This document shows, in pieces, positions 9,233 through 20,018 of a stretch of DNA of 64,000 nt. Origin of the DNA: Candidatus Peregrinibacteria bacterium (GTDB lineage Bacteria > Patescibacteriota > Gracilibacteria > UM-FILTER-43-11 > JACRIE01); NCBI GenBank assembly GCA_016220165.1, contig JACRIE010000022.1, forward strand, positions 17,009 through 81,008. Reading direction: 5' to 3'. The notes under the pieces are model-generated. The model worked only from the letters and a program-made list of their open reading frames with translations, made no database searches and had not been told where the DNA came from. The position numbers and the translations under genes are program-made. Every line of letters begins with the position of its first letter. Position 1 is the stretch's first letter.

Positions 9233-10420
9233 TTTCCTCCCATTCAGTTCCTCTGGAAAATATTCCTGTCCGCTGCTGTCTTGAAGCGGCGTGTATTTGT
9301 AATCTTTCCCGTATCCCAAATCCTTCATAAGATCCGTAGGCGCGTTGCGTAAGTGGAGCGGCACGCCTAAATTTCCGAATTGTTCAACGTCCGCCTTGGC
9401 CTTGTTGTAGCCCTGATACGCCGCAATCGATTTTTTGGCGTGGGCCAAATAAATCACGAGTTGCGCCAAGTGAACGCTGCATTCCGGCATGCCAAGCTTA
9501 TGACATGTGTCAAACACATTGTTCGCCAAAACGGTCGCGAAGTTATCCTCCACGCCCACATCTTCCGCCGCGAAGCGAAGCAAGCGGCGCGCGATGTAGA
9601 GCGGATCCTCGCCAGCCTCGAGCATGCGGGCCAGCCAATACAGGCCGGCGTGGCCATCGCCCCCGCGAAGGGATTTGTGGAGCGCGGAAATGATGTTGTA
9701 ATGTTCCTCGCCGTTTTTGTCGTACAAAAGGTTCGATTTTTGAACCACCTGCTTCACGAGTTCCGACGTAACATTTTTCTGCTGTTTGGCGCAGATCTCG
9801 AGCGTCGTGAGCGCCGCGCGCGCGTCTCCATTGGACAAATGAGTGATCAGATGGAGAGTATCCTCATCAATTTTGATTTTTTCTTGGCCTAAACCATGGG
9901 TTTTATTCGTCAGCGCGCGGCGAAGAATCTCAAGTAGATGCGCTTCGCTCAGGCGCTTGAGAACGAACACGCGCACCCGTGAAAGCAGCGCCGAAATCAC
10001 CTCGAAACTCGGGTTCTCCGTGGTCGCGCCGATGAGCGTGATGAGTCCATGCTCCACATGAGGAAGCAGCGCGTCCTGCTGGGCCTTATTCCAGCGATGA
10101 ATTTCGTCCACAAAAAGAATCGTACGTATGTTCAAACGCTTACTCTCTTCGGCGCGTTCGATCGCCGCGCGAAGATTTTTGATGCCGCTCCCCACGGCGC
10201 TGAGTTCGATAAAATCCGCTTTTGTTTTCTCGGCAATGATATGCGCGAGCGTAGTTTTACCGCTCCCCGGCGGCCCCCAAAAAATTGAACTGGGCGCTTC
10301 GCCCTTTTCAATCGCCTCACGAAGGAAGGCGTTTGCGCCAACCAATTCCTCCTGTCCAAAAAAATCCGCAAGCGATCGCGGCCGCATACGCACGGCGAGC
10401 GGTGAAGTTGAATCAGTCAT
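9224..10420 (-). CDS. rarA: Replication-associated recombination protein A (RarA/MgsA AAA+ ATPase)
   Basis: MRPRSLADFFGQEELVG, FWGPPGSGKTTLAHIIA, TILFVDEIHRWNKAQQDALLPHVE. Confidence 0.93.
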   Translation of the reverse strand: MTDSTSPLAVRMRPRSLADFFGQEELVGANAFLREAIEKGEAPSSIFWGPPGSGKTTLAHIIAEKTKADFIELSAVGSGIKNLRAAIERAEESKRLNIRTILFVDEIHRWNKAQQDALLPHVEHGLITLIGATTENPSFEVISALLSRVRVFVLKRLSEAHLLEILRRALTNKTHGLGQEKIKIDEDTLHLITHLSNGDARAALTTLEICAKQQKNVTSELVKQVVQKSNLLYDKNGEEHYNIISALHKSLRGGDGHAGLYWLARMLEAGEDPLYIARRLLRFAAEDVGVEDNFATVLANNVFDTCHKLGMPECSVHLAQLVIYLAHAKKSIAAYQGYNKAKADVEQFGNLGVPLHLRNAPTDLMKDLGYGKDYKYTPLQDSSGQEYFPEELNGRKYY

Positions 10421-10435
10421 ATTCTGGATTTGTCA

Positions 10436-10467
10436 TTCTGCCCCGTAGCACCGTGCGGGGTCAGGAT
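10436..10467. repeat. Palindromic element CCCCGTAGCACCGTGCGGGG upstream of rarA
   Basis: TCTGCCCCGTAGCACCGTGCGGGGTCAGGA; GCAC/GTGC and CCCC/GGGG arms. Confidence 0.5.
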
Positions 10468-10600
10468 CTTAAAATAAGGTATTGCATTCTTATTATATAT
10501 CATTATTATAGTAAACGTTTGTTCACTAATCAAAATTCGATTCAGCTCATCTTGACCCTGAGAATCATACGAATGGGTCAACCGCAATTTTTTTATTTGA

Positions 10601-10635
10601 TTTTGTAGCTACAAAAGAATAGTCTGTAGCTACAG
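10601..10635. promoter_or_regulatory. Two tandem TGTAGCTACA palindromes upstream of hicA
   Basis: TTTTGTAGCTACAAAA (10601-10616) and CTGTAGCTACAG (10624-10635), 18 nt before the hicA ATG. Confidence 0.6.
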
Positions 10636-10653
10636 AATCCGCGCTTATCCTAT

Positions 10654-10896
10654 ATGTCACGACATGAAAAGCTAATTCAAAAATTTACCGAACGACCAAA
10701 ATCTCTGAGATACCATGAAATTGAATCGATATTATTGTATCTGGGATTCACAAAAGACCGCGGCAAAGGAAGCCATGTGTGTTTTAGACATCCCCTGGTC
10801 AAAAGAGACGTCACTATTCCTGTCCACAATAATGACTGTAAAACTATTTATAAAAAAGAAACTGCTAAAATAATAAAAATTTATTTTTCATTATGA
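10654..10896 (+). CDS. hicA: HicA-like mRNA interferase toxin
   Basis: GFTKDRGKGSHVCFRHP...VTIPVHNN: GSH active-site motif and PVH strand of the HicA fold. Confidence 0.8.
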   Translation: MSRHEKLIQKFTERPKSLRYHEIESILLYLGFTKDRGKGSHVCFRHPLVKRDVTIPVHNNDCKTIYKKETAKIIKIYFSL

Positions 10897-11255
10897 AAAA
10901 ATCTAAAAAATCAGTTCATTTTATCATGGTCGGCAAAAAAAAATATGAATACAGTATTGAGTCTCTCAGTAAAAAAATAGTATTTTTTGAATGCGATGCC
11001 GCCAATATAGGCCAACAATTTTTAACCGAGGATATACCCGCTCTCTTAATTGATCTCCCTGAACTGATCATAGGCCGAAAAGAATACGAAAAAAAACAGA
11101 ATCAGGTTCTGCGCTTCCGCTGCAGCGCGAAAGAACGAAGGGAGATCGAAAAAAGAGCTATTCAAAAACGCTTCCCGAACATTTCCGCTTTCATAAGAGC
11201 CCTGGCGCTCACAGGGGAATTCAAACCGCCGATTCGACAAAAAACCAACCTCTAA
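10893..11255 (+). CDS. HicB-like antitoxin with C-terminal ribbon-helix-helix-like region
   Basis: 4-nt overlap with hicA; HicB-like N-terminus; VLRFRCSAKERREIEKRAIQKRFPNISAFIRALAL RHH-like tail. Confidence 0.6.
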   Translation: MKKSKKSVHFIMVGKKKYEYSIESLSKKIVFFECDAANIGQQFLTEDIPALLIDLPELIIGRKEYEKKQNQVLRFRCSAKERREIEKRAIQKRFPNISAFIRALALTGEFKPPIRQKTNL

Positions 11256-11305
11256 AACCCTTGATTCTTTTATAATTTCGTGTTAAAAAGCGGGAGAATT
11301 TTACC

Positions 11306-11554
11306 GTGAAAATGATGAAAAACGCTGATCAGAAAGAGAGAAATATAAAGAGAAAAGTGGGAATCGATCTCCTTCAAACCGCCTTGGAATTCGGGGTGAT
11401 CATCGGGATCCCGCTCATTATTTTCCTGGGAATTGGCCTGCTCCTAGACAAAACCTATCATACCGTACCGATCTTCATTATAGTAGGGATGTTTGTGGCC
11501 TTGGGCATCTCAACCTACGCTCTCTATAAAAAAATCAGTGAAATTCTAAAATAA
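11306..11554 (+). CDS. AtpZ/AtpI-like small membrane protein
   Basis: Two TM helices, first gene of the atp operon. Confidence 0.7.
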   Translation: MKMMKNADQKERNIKRKVGIDLLQTALEFGVIIGIPLIIFLGIGLLLDKTYHTVPIFIIVGMFVALGISTYALYKKISEILK

Positions 11555-11556
11555 GC

Positions 11557-12297
11557 ATGGAAATCTTTCTTAACGCGGAAAAAGTAGGGCAAATCGGATC
11601 TTTCGTCATCACCAATACCTTGGTCGCCTCCACCTGTGTGGTTCTTTTCTTGGTTATTGTGGCCATAAAAATTTTTAGGTCAGGATATGACATCAAAAAT
11701 CGATTTTATAACTTTGCGGAAATGCTGATCGAAGGCTTCATGTCAATCATTGAAGGCGTGGTGGGGCGCGGCATAGTGGCCAAACAGATTTTCGGCGTCA
11801 TCGTTACTTTCTTCCTTTTTGTAATATTTAATAACTGGTTTGGTATCTTCCCGGGCATGGGATCCGTCGGAATAAAAGAAGTCGAAGAAGGAAAAGAAGT
11901 TTTCGTCCCACTCCTTCGCTCCGCCAACAGCGACCTCAACATGACATTGGCGATCGCCCTTGTTTCCGTTTGCTTCATTCAAATCATCGCGATCAAAAAT
12001 ATCGGAATAAAGTCCTATCTTCACAAATTCTTCAATTTTACGAATCCGATTCTGTGTTTTGTGGGTCTTCTCGAAATTATCAGTGAATTAGTCAAAATTT
12101 TTTCATTCTCTTTCCGTCTTTTTGGAAATATTTTTGCCGGCGACGTTCTTCTGATCGTGATGTTTAGCCTCGTCCCATGGATAGCGCCCATCCCGTTTAT
12201 GGGAATCGAAATGTTCGCGGGATTCATTCAGGCGCTGATCTTCTCGATGCTCACACTCGTGTTTATTAAAGTTTCCGTCTCTCACGAAGAATATTAA
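11557..12297 (+). CDS. atpB: ATP synthase subunit a
   Basis: FSFSFRLFGNIFAGDVLL and GFIQALIFSMLTLVFI motifs. Confidence 0.93.
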   Translation: MEIFLNAEKVGQIGSFVITNTLVASTCVVLFLVIVAIKIFRSGYDIKNRFYNFAEMLIEGFMSIIEGVVGRGIVAKQIFGVIVTFFLFVIFNNWFGIFPGMGSVGIKEVEEGKEVFVPLLRSANSDLNMTLAIALVSVCFIQIIAIKNIGIKSYLHKFFNFTNPILCFVGLLEIISELVKIFSFSFRLFGNIFAGDVLLIVMFSLVPWIAPIPFMGIEMFAGFIQALIFSMLTLVFIKVSVSHEEY

Positions 12298-12306
12298 CGC
12301 GACGAT

Positions 12307-12372
12307 CGACAATTGACCTTTGACTTTTGACTTTGAATTTAGGTCAAACGTCAAATGTCAGGTGTCAAATGT
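12307..12372. repeat. Inverted heptad array, TGTCARR family
   Basis: CGACAATTGACCTTTGACTTTTGACTTTGAATTTAGGTCAAACGTCAAATGTCAGGTGTCAAATGTT. Confidence 0.85.
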
Positions 12373-12390
12373 TAAAAATTTATTTTATAA

Positions 12391-12618
<228 letters not shown>

Positions 12619-12638
12619 GGATCGCTGGGCTTTTTTCT

Positions 12639-12653
12639 GGCTAACAGTTAGCC
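12639..12653. repeat. GGCTAAC-A-GTTAGCC hairpin between atpE and atpF
   Basis: Perfect 7-bp arms with 1-nt loop. Confidence 0.7.
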
Positions 12654-12681
12654 GCTTCTTAGCTAATCGCTATTAAAATAT

Positions 12682-13191
12682 ATGGATCAAATTTTTGAAA
12701 AGTTCGGCTTACACCTGAATTTGTTGATCGCTCAGATCATCAACTTTGGCGTCCTCTTCTTTGTCCTTTATAAATTGGCCTATAAACCGATTCTCAAAGT
12801 CCTGGATCAGCGCAGGGAGAAAATCGAAAACAGCCTGAAGCAGGCTAAAGAAATTGAAGAGAGGACCCTTCGTCTTGAAGAAGATATCAAAAAAAGATTA
12901 GCGGAAACAAAACAGCAGGCGGAAGGAATCTTGGCTGAAGCCAAAGAAATAGCCGAAAAAGTCCATAATGACGGAATGACTAAAACCAATCAGGAGATAG
13001 CGGTCATGCTCGCGAAAACTAAGGCCGATATCGCTCAACAAAAAGAAGGAATGATGACCGATATTAAAGACTACGTTGTACAGACCAGCGTTGAAGTGGT
13101 TAAAAAGATCCTCAGTGAAAAATTGGATGAAAAAACACGGGAACGTGTCGTCATCGATTCTATTAGGGAACTTGCTTCCAGTAAAAAATGA
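12682..13191 (+). CDS. atpF: ATP synthase subunit b
   Basis: N-terminal TM followed by a charged coiled coil; operon position. Confidence 0.9.
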   Translation: MDQIFEKFGLHLNLLIAQIINFGVLFFVLYKLAYKPILKVLDQRREKIENSLKQAKEIEERTLRLEEDIKKRLAETKQQAEGILAEAKEIAEKVHNDGMTKTNQEIAVMLAKTKADIAQQKEGMMTDIKDYVVQTSVEVVKKILSEKLDEKTRERVVIDSIRELASSKK

Positions 13192-13733
13192 ATCTTAAGC
13201 CAAAAATCCTAGCACAGGCGTTCTGGGAAATGATCTGGGAGAAAGGCGATGAGTCTGTCTCTCATACATTGAATGGTCTTCGGGTCTTCTATAATCTCTA
13301 TTATTTAGATCAAAACGCTCACGATTTCTTCAGCCATCCGCGCATCGCGCTTCAGGAAAAATCAAAAATAGCTCAGGATTTCTTGTCATCATTAAAAATG
13401 ACTGAGACGGCTCAGCGTTTTTTGGCGCTGCTGCTGGCAAAACAACAGCTACAGGATCTTCCTGTCATTCTCGCTCATCTGCAAAGACTTAGAAATCATC
13501 ATTTCTCTGTCGCTTCGGTAAAAGTCTCTTTCGCGACTCTCCCCTCAGAAGGGCAACGAAAAGAGTTGGAGGAAGAAGTAAAAAAAGTTACCAAAGCGAC
13601 TCGCATCGAATGGAGTGAGACAGTAGATAAAACGCTCCTGGGGGGAGTCGTGCTTCGCGCTGAAGACAACGTCTGGGACGCTTCCCTCCGATCCAAACTC
13701 AAAAAGGTACAAAAAAATCTTTGTAGCACTTGA
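13188..13733 (+). CDS. atpH: ATP synthase subunit delta
   Basis: Operon position; LLGGVVLRAEDNVWDASLRSKL C-terminus. Confidence 0.88.
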   Translation: MNLKPKILAQAFWEMIWEKGDESVSHTLNGLRVFYNLYYLDQNAHDFFSHPRIALQEKSKIAQDFLSSLKMTETAQRFLALLLAKQQLQDLPVILAHLQRLRNHHFSVASVKVSFATLPSEGQRKELEEEVKKVTKATRIEWSETVDKTLLGGVVLRAEDNVWDASLRSKLKKVQKNLCST

Positions 13734-13769
13734 GCGCTTAAAAAATTAATCTTTAATCGTCAATCGAAT

Positions 13770-15275
13770 ATGACCACGAACGCTAAAGAAAAACTGAATA
13801 TCATCTTAGAGAACATCAAGTCTCAATTAAGTGGAACCGATCTTTCGTCTAAGATCGAAGAAGTGGGTTATGTGACCGAGGCGAATGATGGCGTGGCTCG
13901 TATTTACGGCCTCAAAAACGTCATGATGTCCGAAATGGTGGAGTTTGGAGACACCGGCATTTTTGGCTTGGCTCTAAACCTCGAAGAAGACAGCATCGGC
14001 GTCGTTGTATTGGGGGACTATGAAAAAATTGCCGAAGGCATGGAAGTTCGCCTCACCGGCAAAGTGCTACGGGTGCCCGTGGGCGAAGCCATGATCGGAC
14101 GCGTGGTAAATGCGGTCGGGTTGCCGATTGATGGAAAAGGACCTATTAAAACTCAAACGTTTTACCCTGTCGAACGCATCGCGTCCGGCGTTATTTCCAG
14201 AAAGGGGGTCGATACGCCGCTTCAAACAGGCCTCAAAGCGATCGATAGCGTGATCCCGATCGGACGCGGCCAACGAGAGCTCATTATCGGAGACCGCCAA
14301 ACCGGAAAAAGCGCTATCGCGATCGACACAATCATCAATCAAAAGGGGCAGAATATCATCTCGATTTACGTCGCCATCGGACAACGCAAATCTAAAATCG
14401 CCCGTATTGTGCATGAACTGGAGAGAAGAGGCGCTATGGAGCACACGATCGTTGTGGTCGCCACGGCCTCGGATCCGGCGCCTTTAAATTACATCGCTCC
14501 GTACGCGGGTTGCGCCATGGGAGAATATTTTATGGATAAAGGGAAAGAATCGCTCGTCATCTATGACGACCTCAGTAAACATGCCGTGGCTTATCGCGAA
14601 ATGTCACTTTTGCTCCGCCGTCCCCCGGGGCGTGAGGCATACCCCGGAGATGTATTCTATCTTCACAGCCGCCTCCTGGAACGTTCCGCCAAAATGAGTG
14701 AAAAATTTGGAGGAGGATCATTAACCGCTTTGCCCATTATCGAAACTCAGGCTGGCGACGTGTCCGCCTATATCCCCACGAACGTTATTTCAATCACGGA
14801 CGGGCAAATCTATCTTGAATCCGACCTGTTCTATAAAGGTATTCGCCCCGCGGTCAACTCCGGCCTTTCGGTCTCCCGCGTCGGTTCCGCCGCTCAAACC
14901 AAGGCCATGAAAAAAGTGGCCGGTCGCCTGCGCCTGGATCTCGCTCAATTCCGAGAGCTGGAAGCGTTCGCTCAATTCGGATCGGATTTGGATGAAACCA
15001 CGCGCAACAAGCTCGAACGCGGAAAACGTTTGGTCGAAATCTTAAAACAAAAACAATTCGAACCGCTCCCCTTCGAAAAACAGGTCTGCCTCATTTACGC
15101 GGCCGTCAACGGCTTCATGGATTCAGTCGAAGTGGCCAAAATCGCCGATTACGAGAAAAAACTTTACGAAAAACTCGACACCGTCCATCTTGCTTTCGCT
15201 GAAAAACTAAAAAAAGAAAAACAATTCACGGACGAAATCGAAAAAGAACTAAAACAGATTATCGCATCCATGTAA
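13770..15275 (+). CDS. atpA: ATP synthase subunit alpha
   Basis: [40 protein letters not shown]. Confidence 0.97.
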   Translation: MTTNAKEKLNIILENIKSQLSGTDLSSKIEEVGYVTEANDGVARIYGLKNVMMSEMVEFGDTGIFGLALNLEEDSIGVVVLGDYEKIAEGMEVRLTGKVLRVPVGEAMIGRVVNAVGLPIDGKGPIKTQTFYPVERIASGVISRKGVDTPLQTGLKAIDSVIPIGRGQRELIIGDRQTGKSAIAIDTIINQKGQNIISIYVAIGQRKSKIARIVHELERRGAMEHTIVVVATASDPAPLNYIAPYAGCAMGEYFMDKGKESLVIYDDLSKHAVAYREMSLLLRRPPGREAYPGDVFYLHSRLLERSAKMSEKFGGGSLTALPIIETQAGDVSAYIPTNVISITDGQIYLESDLFYKGIRPAVNSGLSVSRVGSAAQTKAMKKVAGRLRLDLAQFRELEAFAQFGSDLDETTRNKLERGKRLVEILKQKQFEPLPFEKQVCLIYAAVNGFMDSVEVAKIADYEKKLYEKLDTVHLAFAEKLKKEKQFTDEIEKELKQIIASM

Positions 15276-15280
15276 TAAAA

Positions 15281-15383
15281 CACCTGGCACATAACTGATG
15301 ACATCTGACAAAATTCTTTGATTTAAAAAGTCAGGTGTCAAATGTCAGGAGTCAGGTGTAAAAATTTTATCCGATAAAATTTT
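15281..15383. repeat. Inverted heptad array (TGTCARR) plus AAAATTTTATC-C-GATAAAATTTT palindrome abutting the atpG ATG
   Basis: Array 15281-15360, palindrome 15361-15383, ATG at 15384. Confidence 0.85.
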
Positions 15384-16298
15384 ATGGCCAAAGATCTCGA
15401 CATTCGCCGGCGCATCAAATCCGTGAAGAGCACGCGCTCGATCACGAAAGCCATGCAGATGGTGTCTGCCAGCAAAATGAGGAAAGCGCAGGAACAAGCC
15501 TTAAAAACGAGAAATTACGCCTTAAAATCTCTTGAAATTCTAGCCACAATTTCAGGAAAAATTACGGATTATCCACACTATTTATTGGCTCGGCCTGAAA
15601 AAAAGCGCTGCCTCATGCTCCTAATCACTTCCAACAAAGGATTGTGCGGCTCGTTGAATGCCAATGTCATGAGAAAAGCATTCGATTTCGTTGAATTCAT
15701 GAAAAGTAATAAAGGCGTCGAGGCGGAAGAAGTTGATTTTGTGACCCTTGGAAAAAAAGGAAGAGACATGCTCTTCCGTGCCGGAAAAAAAGTCATTGCT
15801 GATTTTTCGGATCTTGGCGAAAGCCTCTCTGTTCTCAATATAGGGGCCATCACCAAACTCATTTTTGGCGAATTTCAAACTCAAAATTACAGCCGCATTT
15901 ACATCGCCTACAGCCATTTTGTTTCTGTTCTTTCGCAAAAACCCGTTGTGAAGAGACTTTTGCCGCTCGATAAGGGTATTTTGGAATATTTGGAAGAAGT
16001 CCTGAATAAAAAAAAGGAAGATTTACAAAGAGATTCCTATGAGTATCTTGTTGAACCGAATCCAAAAGAACTATTAGAGGATCTGCTTCCGCGACTCGTA
16101 GAGATTCAAATATTCCAATCCTACCTGGAAGGCTACGCATCAGAACAATCCGCGCGCATGGTAGCCATGAAAAACGCCACCGAAGCCGCCGGCGATCTGA
16201 TTGAAGATCTCACGCTCACATACAATAAAGCCCGCCAAGCAGGCATCACGCAGGAGATCTCCGAAATCGTGGGCGGTGTTGAGGCGCTTAAAAAATAA
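15384..16298 (+). CDS. atpG: ATP synthase subunit gamma
   Basis: IRRRIKSVKSTRSITKAMQMVSASKMRKA; TYNKARQAGITQEISEIVGGVEAL. Confidence 0.95.
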   Translation: MAKDLDIRRRIKSVKSTRSITKAMQMVSASKMRKAQEQALKTRNYALKSLEILATISGKITDYPHYLLARPEKKRCLMLLITSNKGLCGSLNANVMRKAFDFVEFMKSNKGVEAEEVDFVTLGKKGRDMLFRAGKKVIADFSDLGESLSVLNIGAITKLIFGEFQTQNYSRIYIAYSHFVSVLSQKPVVKRLLPLDKGILEYLEEVLNKKKEDLQRDSYEYLVEPNPKELLEDLLPRLVEIQIFQSYLEGYASEQSARMVAMKNATEAAGDLIEDLTLTYNKARQAGITQEISEIVGGVEALKK

Positions 16299-16318
16299 TC
16301 CGAAACTCGTTACTCGTA

Positions 16319-16344
16319 ATCACTAAGTGATCCCTTTGGGACTT
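16319..16344. repeat. 26-bp dual mini-palindrome repeat (copy 1, inverted relative to copies 2 and 3)
   Basis: ATCACTAAGTGATCCCTTTGGGACTT. Confidence 0.9.
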
Positions 16345-16362
16345 CTAATCTGTAACTTGTAA

Positions 16363-17757
<1,395 letters not shown>

Positions 17758-17767
17758 TTTACATTTC

Positions 17768-17805
17768 TTCCTGAAGGCGAGGATATATATCCTCGCCTTC
17801 AGGAA
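17768..17805. repeat. 38-bp perfect palindrome between atpD and atpC
   Basis: TTCCTGAAGGCGAGGATAT|ATATCCTCGCCTTCAGGAA. Confidence 0.95.
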
Positions 17806-17813
17806 TCAAAATT

Positions 17814-18275
17814 ATGTCCGAACAAACCTACATTACCCTCGATCTCGTAACGCTTGAAAAAACCCTCTTTCAGGGAAAGGTCAAAGAAATCATCGCGCCC
17901 ACAAAAAGCGGAGAAATCGCGGTTCTTCCGAATCACATTCCGCTGGTCACAGCGCTCCAGGCCGGCGAACTGAAATTAAAAGTGAACGAAGGAGAAGGCA
18001 TCTATTCTCCGGACATGATTTTCATCGCGATCTCAGGGGGCTTCATGGAAGTAAAACCGGACAGCGTGGTCAACATCATCGCCGACAGCGCTCTGAGGGT
18101 CGATGAAATCGATGAAAAAAAGGCGCTGGAGGCCAAAGAAAAGGCCGAACAGTTGCTCCGAGAACATGCCGCGGGCATCGCCCGCATGTCCGATCAGGAA
18201 TTCGCCAGAGCCGCCGCGCAAATCGAACGTGCCGCCGCGCAACTCAAAGTCTTTCGCCGCAAACGACACAAATAA
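17814..18275 (+). CDS. atpC: ATP synthase subunit epsilon
   Basis: APTKSGEIAVLPNHIPLVTAL. Confidence 0.92.
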   Translation: MSEQTYITLDLVTLEKTLFQGKVKEIIAPTKSGEIAVLPNHIPLVTALQAGELKLKVNEGEGIYSPDMIFIAISGGFMEVKPDSVVNIIADSALRVDEIDEKKALEAKEKAEQLLREHAAGIARMSDQEFARAAAQIERAAAQLKVFRRKRHK

Positions 18276-18290
18276 TCAATAATTTTCAAA

Positions 18291-18360
18291 AAGCTTTTAG
18301 CGATTAGCTCTTAGCTATTAGTCAGAGCTAAAAGCTAGAAGCTAACAGCTAAAAGCTAAT
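18291..18360. repeat. Inverted heptad array, TTAGCTA family
   Basis: AAGCTTTTAGCGATTAGCTCTTAGCTATTAGTCAGAGCTAAAAGCTAGAAGCTAACAGCTAAAAGCTAAT. Confidence 0.85.
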
Positions 18361-18391
18361 CTGCTATAATAATTCCGCCTAATCTTTTGCT

Positions 18392-19318
18392 ATGTCTGAA
18401 ACAATCGATGTCATTATCATCGGCGCCGGCCCGGCGGGTTACACTGCGGCGCTCTACGCCAGCCGCGCCAACTTAAAGGTGTTCTGCCTGGAGGGCTGGC
18501 AACCGGGTGGACAGCTCACCACGACCACCGTGATCGAAAATTTTCCCGGGTTTAAGAATGGAGTGGATGGAAACGCGCTCATAAAAGAAATGCGCGCCCA
18601 GGCGGCCCGCTTCGGCACGGAATACGACACTGCGGAAGTGGCACGAGTCGATTTTTCTCATAGGCCCTTCGAAGTTCGCACCGAATCACGGGAATATCAC
18701 GCCAAAGCCGTCATCATCGCCACAGGAGCGCGTCCTCGGATGCTGGGGATTCCCTCTGAACAGCGCTTGTGGGCCAAAGGCGTAAGTTCCTGCGCCACAT
18801 GCGACGGCTTCTTCTTTCGCGGAAAAACCGTGGCCATTCTCGGTGGCGGCGATTCCGCCATGGAAGAAGCGAACTTCCTGACGAAATTCGCCGTCAAAGT
18901 CTATCTGATCCATCGCCGCAGCGAATTCCGTGCCTCAAAAATCATGATCGACCGCACCAAGAACAACCCCAAAATCGAATTCGTGCTGAACAAAACCGTC
19001 GAAGAAGTGCTCGGCGAGCAACGCGTTACCGGTTTACGACTGAAAGACGCTCAAACGGGCGAGCCAAGTGAGCTGAAGCTGGATGGCATGTTCCTGGCCA
19101 TTGGCCACGTCCCGAGCACGCAAATTTTCAAAGGACAGATCGCCATGGACGAGGAAGGCTATATCGTGCCACAAAAACACACCATGACCAATGTCGAAGG
19201 AATTTTTGCCGCTGGAGATTGCGTGGATCATCGTTACCGACAGGCAATTACCGCCTCCGGAGACGGTTGCCGCGCCGCCATTGACGCGGAACGCTGGCTG
19301 GCGGCGCGAACCCTGTAG
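18392..19318 (+). CDS. trxB: Thioredoxin reductase
   Basis: GAGPAGYTAALYASRANL, SSCATCDGFFFRGKTVAILGGGDSAMEEA. Confidence 0.93.
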   Translation: MSETIDVIIIGAGPAGYTAALYASRANLKVFCLEGWQPGGQLTTTTVIENFPGFKNGVDGNALIKEMRAQAARFGTEYDTAEVARVDFSHRPFEVRTESREYHAKAVIIATGARPRMLGIPSEQRLWAKGVSSCATCDGFFFRGKTVAILGGGDSAMEEANFLTKFAVKVYLIHRRSEFRASKIMIDRTKNNPKIEFVLNKTVEEVLGEQRVTGLRLKDAQTGEPSELKLDGMFLAIGHVPSTQIFKGQIAMDEEGYIVPQKHTMTNVEGIFAAGDCVDHRYRQAITASGDGCRAAIDAERWLAARTL

Positions 19319-19338
19319 GCGTGATTCGCGAATCGCGC

Positions 19339-19701
19339 CTATTTTTTCGGCAACGCCGCCTTCACCTTTTCCATGACCGCTTTGAAAGCTTCTGGTTGCT
19401 GAATCGCGAGCTCGGAGAGCATTTTGCGATTGAGCGCGATGTCCGCCAGCTCCAAACCATAAATAAAACGGCTGTATTGGATACCATTGGCGCGGCATGC
19501 CGCGTTGAGACGGATAATCCACAATCCGCGATATTCGCGTTTCTTCAGACGGCGATCGCGATACGCGTTTTGGCCCGCATGGGCCACAGCCTCTTTCGCG
19601 ACTTTAAATACATTCTTACGACGATTGCGATAACCCTTGGAAAGCTCCAAAAGTTTTTTATGCCGGCGATGAGAAGCGACTCCTCGTTTAACTCGGGTCA
19701 T
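19339..19701 (-). CDS. rplT: Ribosomal protein L20
   Basis: TRVKRGVASHRRHKKLLELSKGYRNRRKNVFKVA. Confidence 0.95.
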   Translation of the reverse strand: MTRVKRGVASHRRHKKLLELSKGYRNRRKNVFKVAKEAVAHAGQNAYRDRRLKKREYRGLWIIRLNAACRANGIQYSRFIYGLELADIALNRKMLSELAIQQPEAFKAVMEKVKAALPKK

Positions 19702-19712
19702 ACATGAAAAAA

Positions 19713-19928
19713 TTACAAATTAGGAAGAACACGACTAAGCGCTCTTTTATCAATAGAAGAATTAACAAAAGCCTTCCTGGAAAGGCGTTTCTGACGGCGA
19801 GACTTCTGCTGTAATAAATGATTGTGACCCGCTTTTTGGGAAACAAATTTACCGCTGCCGGTCTTGCGAAAACGCTTCTTGGCACCGCTAGCGCTTCTTA
19901 TTTTTCCGACACGTGCTTTTCCTGGCAT
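19713..19928 (-). CDS. rpmI: Ribosomal protein L35
   Basis: KRFRKTGSGKFVSQKAGHNHLLQQKSRRQKR. Confidence 0.9.
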   Translation of the reverse strand: MPGKARVGKIRSASGAKKRFRKTGSGKFVSQKAGHNHLLQQKSRRQKRLSRKAFVNSSIDKRALSRVLPNL

Positions 19929-20018
19929 AATATTTTAGTTACAAGTTACAGATTACCATTCGGTCATGAGCTCATGGTCGAAGGACAAGTTACGAGTGAC
20001 GAGTTTCTAGTTTCGAAT

